Of a DNA stretch of 64,000 nucleotides, positions 27,304 to 34,636 are shown one piece after another. How positions within the stretch are numbered: the stretch's first letter is position 1; each line of letters opens with the position of its first letter. The notes beneath the pieces are model-generated. The model did not search any database. It worked only from the letters and a program-made list of their open reading frames with translations, and was not told where the DNA came from. Position numbers and translations under genes: made by a program. The stretch is from Comamonas phosphati (GTDB lineage: Bacteria > Pseudomonadota > Gammaproteobacteria > Burkholderiales > Burkholderiaceae_C). The DNA lies in assembly GCF_014637085.1 (NCBI RefSeq), contig NZ_BMEU01000006.1, positions 62,001-126,000 on the forward strand, written 5' to 3'.

Positions 27304-28357
27304 CCGTCCGTCCCTCTCGGACCTGATCAATCGCACGACGAACGACGTGTTTCAACGGCTGCAGCAGGACAACGTGCTGCGCCGCGCCGACGCCCAGGTC
27401 TATGCGCGTGTGCTGGCCGGGGTGGCCCATGGCCTGTACGGTTTCATCGAGTGGATCAGCCGCCAGATCATCATCGACACCGCCGAAGCCGAGTTCCTGG
27501 AACGCTGGGCCTCCATCTGGGGCGTGCAGCGCCTGGCGGCAACACCCGCCACCGGCACCATCACCTTCACGGTGGCGCCGGGGGCAGCGGACATTCCGGC
27601 GGGCACGCTGGTGCAGACGCTCGATGGCACGCAGTTCCAGACGACCGCCGACATCACGGTCAGCGGGCTCCAGGCCACGACCACGGTCACGGCGGTCGTG
27701 TCTTCCGCCGCCAGCAACCGGTATTCCGGGCAGACCGTCAATCTGGTCACGCCGGTGCTGGGCGTGCAGACCGCCGCCGTGCTCGGCGTGCTGGGCGGCG
27801 GCAGTGACCTCGAATCCGATGACAGTCTGCGCGAGCGGCTGCTCAACCGCATCCAGCAACCGCCGCAAGGCGGGGACGCCAACGACTACGTGCAGTGGAC
27901 CCTGGCCACGCCCGGCGGCGGTGCCACCCGCGCTTGGGTCGTGGCCGAGCAATTCGGGCAAGGCACGGTAGGGGTGGCCTTCGTCTGCGATGGCAACGGC
28001 GCGGGCGCGGCGATCCTTCCCACGGCCGCGCAGATCGCGGCCGTCGCTGCCTTCATCGACACGGTCCGCCCGGTCACCGCGCATGTGACGGTCTATGCGC
28101 CGGTCGCCGTGCCGATCGATTTCGCGATCGAAGGATTGAGCCCGGACACCCTGGCCGTTCAACAGGCCATCGCGGCCGAACTCGCCGATTTGCTGGCGCG
28201 TGAGGGGCAGCCCGGCGGCACGATCCTGCTGTCGCACATGCGCTCGGCGATCTCCTCTGCGGCCCAGGAATGGGATTACGTGCTGGTTTCGCCGGCCGCC
28301 AACGTCGTGTTGTCGCCCGGCCAGATCCCGGTCATGGGGAGGGTGGTATGGCAGTGA
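27296..28357 (+). CDS. Baseplate J-like protein, Mu gp47-like
   Basis: The 353-residue protein has the baseplate J features FGFIEWISRQI-type start (here HGLYGFIEWISRQIIIDTAEAEFLERWA), TFTVAPGAADIPAGTLVQ, and the conserved QGGDANDYVQWTLATPG. It forms the wedge arm. Confidence 0.95.
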   Translation: MFNRPSLSDLINRTTNDVFQRLQQDNVLRRADAQVYARVLAGVAHGLYGFIEWISRQIIIDTAEAEFLERWASIWGVQRLAATPATGTITFTVAPGAADIPAGTLVQTLDGTQFQTTADITVSGLQATTTVTAVVSSAASNRYSGQTVNLVTPVLGVQTAAVLGVLGGGSDLESDDSLRERLLNRIQQPPQGGDANDYVQWTLATPGGGATRAWVVAEQFGQGTVGVAFVCDGNGAGAAILPTAAQIAAVAAFIDTVRPVTAHVTVYAPVAVPIDFAIEGLSPDTLAVQQAIAAELADLLAREGQPGGTILLSHMRSAISSAAQEWDYVLVSPAANVVLSPGQIPVMGRVVWQ

Positions 28358-28971
28358 TGCAGCAGCTCAGTCAGCCACTGGCCGCCGCCGACTACCTGGC
28401 GTCGCTGCAAAAGCTCCTGCCCTATGGCCCGGCCTGGACCGATGACGCCGATGCGGCCATCACCCGGCTGCTGACGGGCCTCGCGCAGGAACTGGCGCGG
28501 ATCGACGCCAGAAGCTGGCAACTCATCGACGAGGCCGATCCATGCACCTCCAATGAATTGTTTCCCGATTGGGAGCGCGTGGCGGGCTTGCCCGATCCGT
28601 GCGTGGTAGCGCTCGGTGGTCAGCAGACGTTTGCGCAGCGACGGGCCGCGCTGCTGTCGCGGCTCATTCAGGTCGGCGGCCAGTCTCGCGCTTACTTCAT
28701 CACCGTGGCGCGGGCATTGGGCTTCAGCATCTCGATCACCGAAGGCTGGCAGGAAATCGACACCGTCGTCTCGCCGGTCAACAACCCGCTGGTCAATGGC
28801 CGCTGGATCTACACCTGGACGATTCACGTGCCCCTCGGGGACACGCGCAGCACGCTCACCGTTAACGGCCGCGTCTCCGATCCGCTCGCGGCCTGGGGCA
28901 ACACCTTGCTCGAGTGCGTGATGCGGCGGCTCAAGCCCGCCCACACCACGCTGCTCTTCAGCTATTCATGA
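28348..28971 (+). CDS. Mu gp48-like (DUF2313/YmfQ) tail protein
   Basis: The 207-residue protein contains YLASLQKLLPYGPAW and SNELFPDWERVAGLPDP, plus QRRAALLSRLIQVGGQSRAYFITVARALGF, all typical of YmfQ/DUF2313. It links the wedge to tail fibres, whose gene comes next. GGGGAGGG precedes ATG 28348. Confidence 0.92.
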   Translation: MAVMQQLSQPLAAADYLASLQKLLPYGPAWTDDADAAITRLLTGLAQELARIDARSWQLIDEADPCTSNELFPDWERVAGLPDPCVVALGGQQTFAQRRAALLSRLIQVGGQSRAYFITVARALGFSISITEGWQEIDTVVSPVNNPLVNGRWIYTWTIHVPLGDTRSTLTVNGRVSDPLAAWGNTLLECVMRRLKPAHTTLLFSYS

Positions 28972-28990
28972 ACGGTTTGTAGGAGATTAC

Positions 28991-29470
28991 ATGGACAACC
29001 GCGTCTGGGAGGCCAATGCCGCCCAAACACCCCCTGCCGTGCCGGCCAATCCGTCGATCGGCTATCCGACCGACGGGAATCCGGCCACCAATACGCCGGC
29101 CACGACGCCGGGGGATTACTGGTTCTATCAGGTCAGCGAGGAGATCCGCAATGTCATCCTGGCCGCTGGGCTCGTACCCGACCGCAACGCGCTCAACCAG
29201 CTCAGGCAGGCGATCGAGGCCCTGATCAATGCAGCGGTCGCCGCCGCGCTGGCGAACTACCACCCTCCGACGCCGACGCCAACTCCGACGCCTGCTCCGA
29301 CTCCGACTCCGACTCCGACGCCGACGCCAACACCGACACCAACTCCTACGCCTACGCCTACGCCGACACCGCCGCCTCCGCCTCCGCCTCCGCCGCCTCC
29401 GCCACCGCCGCCCCCACCGCCACCGCCGCCGCCACCTCCACCTCCGCCACCGCCTCCGAGTGGCGGTTGA
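28991..29470 (+). CDS. Tail-fibre-like protein with Thr-Pro/poly-Pro stalk
   Basis: The 159-residue protein has two parts. Residues 1-90 look like a fibre N-terminus (NPATNTPATTPGDYWFYQVSEEIRNVILAAGL). Residues 92-126 alternate Thr and Pro, and from about 127 nearly all are Pro, ending PSGG. A usual Mu-like fibre would be several times longer with a receptor domain, so the stalk seems to replace it. TAGGAG precedes the ATG. A prolyl-4-hydroxylase gene 2.7 kb downstream makes the stalk an obvious candidate substrate, which is my inference. Confidence 0.85.
   Translation: MDNRVWEANAAQTPPAVPANPSIGYPTDGNPATNTPATTPGDYWFYQVSEEIRNVILAAGLVPDRNALNQLRQAIEALINAAVAAALANYHPPTPTPTPTPAPTPTPTPTPTPTPTPTPTPTPTPTPPPPPPPPPPPPPPPPPPPPPPPPPPPPPPSGG
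29264..29458 (+). repeat. Proline-codon repeat tract (CCNACN and CCN)
   Basis: Bases 29264-29370 are imperfect tandem hexamers such as CCGACT, CCGACG, CCTACG and CCAACA. Bases 29371-29458 are triplets CCT/CCG/CCA. Slippage by whole repeats would change stalk length without breaking the frame. The minus strand gives a meaningless poly-Gly frame. Confidence 0.85.
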
Positions 29471-29485
29471 TCCAGGGAGATGACC

Positions 29486-30085
29486 ATGTACCTGCAAATG
29501 GCCGGTCTGCAATTCATGCCGACCGGCGTGATCCTTTACGTCATCAACTACGTCGACCTCGATCGCCAGCACCTTGCCCGCGAGATCGACGAGCGCTATG
29601 AACCCTTCCACCACTGGGGCGAGGTGCCGGACGACTTCAGCTACCGCAAGCCGTATCGCTACCGGTTGCGCGGCGGAGTGGTGGAGGCAGCGCCACCCGA
29701 CGACCAGGACTACCGTTTCCACTACCGACGGCTGCTGCTGATGGACAAGGTATATGCGGCGTTGCGGGCGCAGCGGACCTCATTCGCCACGAGGTCCTTG
29801 CCGCTGCAGGAGCGGCTGCTCGATCTCGCCCATGCCGAGTGCCAGCAGCTGGACGATCAGGGCGGCCAGGATGGTGATGCATTGCCGCTGCTGGGCGCGA
29901 TGGCCACGGCCTGGAACACCACGCTGGTCACGGCGGCAGAGCGGGTGCGGATGGAATACGCCGACCGGCACGACGCGCTGATCCAGTCCGAGGTCCGCCG
30001 CCTGCATGCCCTGGCGGCCGTCTGTGCCGCGCGTGATCACGTCGATCTGGATGCGCTGTTCGTGAGGTACGGATGCCATGACTGA
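29486..30085 (+). CDS. Unknown protein of tail cassette
   Basis: The 199-residue protein starts MYLQMAGLQFMPTGVILYVINYV. It is rich in Arg and acidic residues, with a charged helical middle (RLLLMDKVYAALRAQRT) and no catalytic motif. ATG 29486 lies six bases after AGGGAGA, better than ATG 29480, which overlaps that site. Its end overlaps the PP-loop gene by eight bases, so the two are coupled. I would look for a chaperone or fibre-assembly role. Confidence 0.75.
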   Translation: MYLQMAGLQFMPTGVILYVINYVDLDRQHLAREIDERYEPFHHWGEVPDDFSYRKPYRYRLRGGVVEAAPPDDQDYRFHYRRLLLMDKVYAALRAQRTSFATRSLPLQERLLDLAHAECQQLDDQGGQDGDALPLLGAMATAWNTTLVTAAERVRMEYADRHDALIQSEVRRLHALAAVCAARDHVDLDALFVRYGCHD

Positions 30086-31094
30086 GTTACTGGTCGCCCG
30101 CAATCTGGTGCGGGACAACCCATTCGCAAGCGGCCTGCGCCAGGTCATCGGAGGGGTCGTCACGACCTCCCGCCTGGCGTGCAAGCCCGATCTGCTGCGC
30201 TTTGGCGCGTGCTGTCCGATGCCCGATGCGACGACGGGGCCGCAGATGTCCTTCGCGGACTGCTGCGACGCCCGTGCGCGGGAACTGCTCGATGCGCATG
30301 CGCGGCTGCACGTCATGTGGTCGGGTGGTATCGATTCGACGGTGACGCTGGTTGCCTTGGTCAAGGCTTTGCCCGCAAACGAACACGACCGGCTGACCGT
30401 GTACCTGTCGAGCCACAGCATCGCCGAGAACCCGAGCTTCTACCAGGCCCACATCGCCGGCAAGCTGTCGGTGCAACGCACGGTCGGCAAGGCCGGGCTG
30501 TACGACGAAACGGTGGTCACCGGCGAGCTGGGCGACCAGTTATTCGGCTCCGATCTGATGCTGGAGGCCACGCGGCGACTGGGCTTCGACTGCCTGGCGC
30601 AGCCGCATGCCCTGGTCCTGCCCCGCCTGTTCGGCAGCATCGCAGGGGACATCGAGACCGGCGCCGTGATCTATCGACGCTATGCGCCGATCGCCGACGA
30701 AGCCCCTTATCCGTTGGTCAGCGCGCAGGACTTTCTGTGGTGGTGGAACTTCTCGCAGAAATGGCAGCATGTGAAGTACCGGCATCTGCTCTATGAGCCG
30801 CCGGACTCGGACTATCGCGCGTTGCTCGGCAAGGTCCGGCATTTCTTCGACACCGAGGCGTTCCAGCGTTGGAGCCTCACGCATCCCGCTGAGAAACTGG
30901 GTGCCGGCATCGATACCTACAAGATGCCGGCCAAGCGCTACACCGTCGAGTTCACCGGCGATCAAAGCTATCTGACCAAGATGAAGATCGGCTCGCTGTG
31001 CAAGGTCTTCAAGTATCCGCCGGTGGCTGCCATCACCACCGATGGCGCGCCGGTCGATCAGGCCGGCTTGCAGGCGTTCGTCCGTTCTGACTGA
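30078..31094 (+). CDS. PP-loop ATP pyrophosphatase, asparagine-synthase-like
   Basis: The 338-residue protein contains VMWSGGIDSTVTLVALVKAL (near 78-97), the SGGxDS PP-loop that binds ATP and releases pyrophosphate. A second conserved stretch GELGDQLFGSD near 150 resembles asparagine synthetase C-terminal domains. Such enzymes adenylate a carboxylate or amide for amidation, ligation or thiolation. There is no glutaminase domain, so ammonia or another nucleophile would come from elsewhere. Three Cys lie at 35-50. Its place among tail genes suggests a protein substrate rather than metabolism. Confidence 0.85.
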   Translation: MTELLVARNLVRDNPFASGLRQVIGGVVTTSRLACKPDLLRFGACCPMPDATTGPQMSFADCCDARARELLDAHARLHVMWSGGIDSTVTLVALVKALPANEHDRLTVYLSSHSIAENPSFYQAHIAGKLSVQRTVGKAGLYDETVVTGELGDQLFGSDLMLEATRRLGFDCLAQPHALVLPRLFGSIAGDIETGAVIYRRYAPIADEAPYPLVSAQDFLWWWNFSQKWQHVKYRHLLYEPPDSDYRALLGKVRHFFDTEAFQRWSLTHPAEKLGAGIDTYKMPAKRYTVEFTGDQSYLTKMKIGSLCKVFKYPPVAAITTDGAPVDQAGLQAFVRSD

Positions 31095-31176
31095 ACGCCT
31101 CGCTCCGTTCGTTTTTCGATTCGCGGCCCGCGCCGCCCCCATTTGTTCAACCCATCCTTCCGCAGGAGGAATAGCC

Positions 31177-31503
31177 ATGTCTTTCACCGTCACCAAAACC
31201 ACCACGCGCCCGGCCAGCGACGTGCCCGTCTTCAAAGACAGCGCCAATCTCGAACCCGAGGTCGCGACCGCGATCGCCAACGTCGGCCACGCCGTGCGCA
31301 CGCATCCGGCCGTGCAGTCCCGGTCGGTCGAGATGTCGGCCGACGGGCTGACCAAGACCACGACCACCGTCTGGGAAAGCCAGGAGGCCTATGACAGCTT
31401 TCAGGCCGCCAACAGCGGTGACCTGGGCAAGGTCTCCAGCGCTGCTGGCGCCTACAACAAGGCCAACGGCATCGTCGTCAACACCACCAAGACGGGGGCC
31501 TGA
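31177..31503 (+). CDS. Small unknown protein, possible dimeric alpha-beta barrel
   Basis: The 108-residue protein (MSFTVTKTTTRPASDVPVFKD) has a Thr-rich start and end and a middle WESQEAYDSFQAANSGDLGK that resembles antibiotic-monooxygenase-type (ABM) ferredoxin-fold proteins. AGGAGGAATA before ATG 31177 is an unusually strong ribosome site, so it is probably made in large amounts, like a structural or substrate protein. Two bases separate its stop from the cupin gene. Confidence 0.75.
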   Translation: MSFTVTKTTTRPASDVPVFKDSANLEPEVATAIANVGHAVRTHPAVQSRSVEMSADGLTKTTTTVWESQEAYDSFQAANSGDLGKVSSAAGAYNKANGIVVNTTKTGA

Positions 31504-31505
31504 TC

Positions 31506-32216
31506 ATGAAAACCGGCACCTATATCGACGCCCGGCACAGCATGTACCCGTGCCAAGCCTGGCTGCTGTCAAAGCCCATCAAGGACCACATCACCGTCCC
31601 GCCGTTTTGCACGCTGTACGGTTTCGTCGTTTCCGGCCACGCCGATCGGGCGGCCTCGATCATCGCGGGCTCAGGCAGCGCGGATGAACCGAAGGTTCTG
31701 CGCCAGGCGGGACAGAGGCAATATTTCTGTCTCGCCACTGGCAGCGAGCCGGCCACGCTGCTTCTTGGCGACGACGATGACGCCCAGGTCTTCGCCGTGA
31801 TCCGGCATGGTTTTCGGGGGCAAGGGCTCGTCGGCGGGCCGATCGAGGCCTCGGGGCGGCTGTGCTACATCGACAACTGCTCGGACTCGCTGCTGGTCTA
31901 TCCGCCGCGCAAGGGCGATCCGAGCCTGAACCATCTGTCGTTCCCGGCCGGTGTGCGCCAGTCGTTTCACATCCATCCCTCGATCCGCCTGGGCGTGGTG
32001 GCCAGCGGTTCGGGCCATGCCTGCTTCGCGGACCGCGAGATCCCCCTGACCGCCGGCACCTTGTTCTGTATCGAGGAGCGCGAGCTGCATCGCTTCCGCA
32101 CGGAGGATCAGCGGCTCGATGTGATCGCCTTCCATCCGGATGGCGATTGGGGGCCGACCGACCAGGATCACCCGATGCTCAACCGCACGTATCTGTCGGC
32201 TGCGCGTCATGAATGA
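31506..32216 (+). CDS. Cupin-domain protein
   Basis: The 236-residue protein has a C-terminal cupin: HIHPSIRLGVVASGSGHACF (near 155-175), then PLTAGTLFCIEERELHRFRT. His residues at HxH and LHRF could bind a metal. The N-terminal half contains two Cys (YPCQAW, PPFCTLYG) and CYIDNC. It could be an Fe-dependent oxygenase, an isomerase, or a binding lectin-like protein. It overlaps the hydroxylase gene by eight bases, so the two are translationally linked. Confidence 0.85.
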   Translation: MKTGTYIDARHSMYPCQAWLLSKPIKDHITVPPFCTLYGFVVSGHADRAASIIAGSGSADEPKVLRQAGQRQYFCLATGSEPATLLLGDDDDAQVFAVIRHGFRGQGLVGGPIEASGRLCYIDNCSDSLLVYPPRKGDPSLNHLSFPAGVRQSFHIHPSIRLGVVASGSGHACFADREIPLTAGTLFCIEERELHRFRTEDQRLDVIAFHPDGDWGPTDQDHPMLNRTYLSAARHE

Positions 32217-32880
32217 TCCGACCCTCCTACGGATGACATACCCGGATGCGCAGCTGCATGCCGGCGGGCGTCGGCACCAGGTACTGACGGCGGTCCAGTC
32301 GCCTAACATCGTCGTGCTGGGAGGGTTTTTGGACGAGGACGCCTGCCGCGATCTGATCGATCTGGCCCGCCCGCGCATGAAACGGTCCTCGGTCGTGCAC
32401 CACGCCGAGGGGGTGCGCATCGATGAGACGCGCACCAGCTCAGGATGCCATTTCCGGCGCGGGGAAGTTGCACTGGTGGCGGACATCGAGCAGCGCATCG
32501 CAGAGCTCACCGGCATCCCCCCGGAAAACGGCGAAGGACTGCAGGTGTTGCACTACCTGCCAGGCCAGCACTACGTCCCGCACTGGGACTACTTCCCGCC
32601 GGAGAATCCGTCGTCCGCCGACATCGTCCGGCCGGAACTGGGTGGCCAACGTGTCGCCACGTTCATCGCCTACCTGAACACCGTTCCCCTCGGCGGGGAG
32701 ACGGAGTTCCCGCGTGCCGAGGTCAAAGTGGCGGCCGTTCAGGGCAACGCCTGCTTTTTCTCATACCGCACGGCGGACGGCCAGCTCGATCCACTGACGC
32801 TTCACAGCGGCAATGCCGTCATCGACGGTGAGAAGTGGATCGCGGTCAAGTGGCTGCGCGAGGGGCGCTACCCCGAATAG
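32209..32880 (+). CDS. Prolyl-4-hydroxylase-like 2OG-Fe(II) oxygenase
   Basis: The 223-residue protein has all P4H landmarks: Fe ligands in HWDYF (HxD), the distal His in LHSG, and the 2-oxoglutarate Lys ten residues later in GEKWIAVKWLREG, the exact spacing of known prolyl-4-hydroxylases. YLNTVPLGGETEFP is the conserved core strand. It should hydroxylate proline with O2 and 2-oxoglutarate. The poly-Pro tail protein encoded in the same cassette is a likely substrate (inferred). Confidence 0.93.
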   Translation: MNDPTLLRMTYPDAQLHAGGRRHQVLTAVQSPNIVVLGGFLDEDACRDLIDLARPRMKRSSVVHHAEGVRIDETRTSSGCHFRRGEVALVADIEQRIAELTGIPPENGEGLQVLHYLPGQHYVPHWDYFPPENPSSADIVRPELGGQRVATFIAYLNTVPLGGETEFPRAEVKVAAVQGNACFFSYRTADGQLDPLTLHSGNAVIDGEKWIAVKWLREGRYPE

Positions 32881-32942
32881 GTCCGACTGAGCCGTGAGAC
32901 CGGCTCCGGCGGCAATTCAATTTCCAACGAGAGGAGTCAGAC

Positions 32943-33224
32943 ATGAACGATGTCTGTGAATGCGGCCGTTCCATCGGCCCGCAAGCGGAACGCCATGCCG
33001 GCGGCGTGCTGTCGGAAAGCGATCGGCAAGCGCTGGCGGATGCCCTGTGCGAGGCGTTCGAGAAATCGGCGCCGGTGCTGTCCCAGGCCCTGTCCGACGC
33101 GCTGCAGGCGCAGTTCGAGCGCGTGATCGGGCGCGGCGTGGTCGGCTGGCTCAAACGCATCCTGATCGCCGGCCTTCTGGCCCTGGCCGGCTATACCTTT
33201 ACCAAGAGCGGAGGCTTCAAATGA
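32943..33224 (+). CDS. Small single-TM phage protein, lysis region
   Basis: The 93-residue protein opens with a CxC (MNDVCECGRS), has a charged helical middle (SESDRQALADALCEAFEKS), and one membrane helix near 68-86 (VGWLKRILIAGLLALAGYTF). It may be a holin partner or lysis regulator. It overlaps the next gene as ATGA. GAGAGGAG precedes the ATG. Confidence 0.78.
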   Translation: MNDVCECGRSIGPQAERHAGGVLSESDRQALADALCEAFEKSAPVLSQALSDALQAQFERVIGRGVVGWLKRILIAGLLALAGYTFTKSGGFK

Positions 33225-33697
33225 ACATCGTCATCACCCGAAAACAATCCACGTCCAGCGGCACGCCTGGCGAGCTGGTTGCCGTGAATCCGTCAGGGGA
33301 GGCCTTCACCTGCAGCACGCTGGAACTACCCTGGCAGAACAACACCCCGGGGGTGTCCTGCATCGTCGATGACAGCTACCGCGCGACGATCTGGCACTCC
33401 GATCATCTCGACTGCGATGTCCTGCGTCTGGAGGACAAGCACGGGCGGCAGAACTGCCTGATCCACTGCGGCAACTTCGCCGGCGATGTGTCGCTCGGGA
33501 TGGAGACCCAGGTGCACGGTTGCACGCTGGTTGGCAGCCGCTACGGTTCGCTGGTCAATGACGACGGGGATGGACAACTCGCCATTCTCGAAAGCCGCGT
33601 GACGCTGGCCAAGCTGATCGCATTCGTCGATAGCGGCGAGCACACCGTCAACTATCAGTGGGCGGCAGGTTGTGAACCTACCGCCTGCCACGCTTGA
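33221..33697 (+). CDS. DUF5675-like protein, probable lysis-region gene
   Basis: The 158-residue beta-rich protein (MNIVITRKQSTSSGTPGELV) contains the DUF5675 core TCSTLELPWQNNTPGVSCI and LIHCGNFAGDVSLGMETQVHGCTLVG. The conserved His-Cys-Gly-Asn resembles a thiol active site as in L,D-transpeptidase-like folds. A peptidoglycan-related endolysin role is inferred from that and from the lysis context. Confidence 0.8.
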   Translation: MNIVITRKQSTSSGTPGELVAVNPSGEAFTCSTLELPWQNNTPGVSCIVDDSYRATIWHSDHLDCDVLRLEDKHGRQNCLIHCGNFAGDVSLGMETQVHGCTLVGSRYGSLVNDDGDGQLAILESRVTLAKLIAFVDSGEHTVNYQWAAGCEPTACHA

Positions 33698-33708
33698 GGA
33701 GGGTCGCC

Positions 33709-34086
33709 ATGGACATCAGTGGGATCGGCACGGCGGCGGAAGCCGCCAAAAGCATCATCGGCATGTTCTTCCCCGACAAGACCGAGGAGGACAAGGCCAA
33801 GCTGGCAGCGACGCTTGCGCTCATTCAGACGCAGACCGACATCGACAAGGCCGAGGCGCAAAGCTCGGACCCGTTGCAGCACTGGCGCGGGGGCCTCGGC
33901 TGGGTATGCGTCGCGGGATATTTCTGGAACTTCGTCGGTGGACCGCTCGCGAACGCGGTGGCCGCCGCAGTCGGGCATCCACTCAACCTGCCTTCGCTCG
34001 ACCTTGGGCCGCTGGCGACGCTCACGCTCGGCATGCTGGGGCTGGGTGGCCTGCATGTGGCTGAGCGGGTGAACGGGGCGGCATAA
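33709..34086 (+). CDS. Holin (3-TM, GTA-type)
   Basis: The 125-residue protein has an N-terminal amphipathic/charged part (FFPDKTEEDKAKLAATLALIQTQ), then HWRGGLGWVCVAGYFWNFVGGPL and LGPLATLTLGMLGLGGLHVAE membrane segments, matching the 3TM holin family. It permeabilises the inner membrane for lysis. It is the last prophage structural/lysis gene; a convergent operon follows nine bases on. Confidence 0.88.
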   Translation: MDISGIGTAAEAAKSIIGMFFPDKTEEDKAKLAATLALIQTQTDIDKAEAQSSDPLQHWRGGLGWVCVAGYFWNFVGGPLANAVAAAVGHPLNLPSLDLGPLATLTLGMLGLGGLHVAERVNGAA

Positions 34087-34095
34087 AAATTCGGT

Positions 34096-34626
34096 TCACG
34101 AGAGCTTGGTCACATCGACCAGCTTGTACATCTGCACCAACTCATCTTGTATCGCGCGCATGATCGCTCGAACATCGCTCCATTGGGCGATCATCTCCTT
34201 CACTTTTGGATACGCCTGCTGACGCTCGCAGGGCGGCAGGGTCTTGTCACTCAAATTTTCCCACCAGAAACGATAATCGGCCTGCCAAGTCTCCAGGAAA
34301 GGGCGCAGCACATCGCGCATTGCCCGGTGAATTAGCGCGCCAAGGTGATTCTCGACGCCTTTTGCTTGAATTGAACCCACAGGAAACTGACGCATGATCT
34401 TGCGCGCTTCCCCGAAGAACGCGTGGAACGATGCAAGGCTCTCGGCGTAGACCTCACCTGAAAAGTCCGTGCAGTCTGGATCTTTAGTCTTGCCGGTCAG
34501 AGCAATTCTCGTTGCCAACTCGGTGTACAGCTCCCATGCACACTGCCGGTCGCTTTCCTCGAAATCGGCACCAAGCTTGAGGAAGCCGATATCAATGGCA
34601 AAATTGCCCTTCTTCATCACCGCCAT
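34096..34626 (-). CDS. Unknown helical protein, last gene of RM-TIR operon
   Basis: The 176-residue protein (MAVMKKGNFAIDIGFLKLGADFEESDRQCAWELYTELATRIA) is highly helical, with many Trp, Arg and acidic residues. No catalytic motif is visible. AGGAGG six bases before ATG 34626 fixes the start and excludes longer versions. It lies ten bases from the TIR-like gene, so it is probably a third partner of the TIR module (sensor, adaptor or immunity). I know similar sequences only as hypothetical proteins. Confidence 0.75.
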   Translation of the reverse strand: MAVMKKGNFAIDIGFLKLGADFEESDRQCAWELYTELATRIALTGKTKDPDCTDFSGEVYAESLASFHAFFGEARKIMRQFPVGSIQAKGVENHLGALIHRAMRDVLRPFLETWQADYRFWWENLSDKTLPPCERQQAYPKVKEMIAQWSDVRAIMRAIQDELVQMYKLVDVTKLS

Positions 34627-34636
34627 CAGCTGCCTC

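Noticed and set aside
29257-29517. Minus-strand Gly/Val-rich frame
   Set aside because: It is simply the complement of the Pro-codon repeat; the plus frame has a fibre-like N-terminus and a ribosome site.
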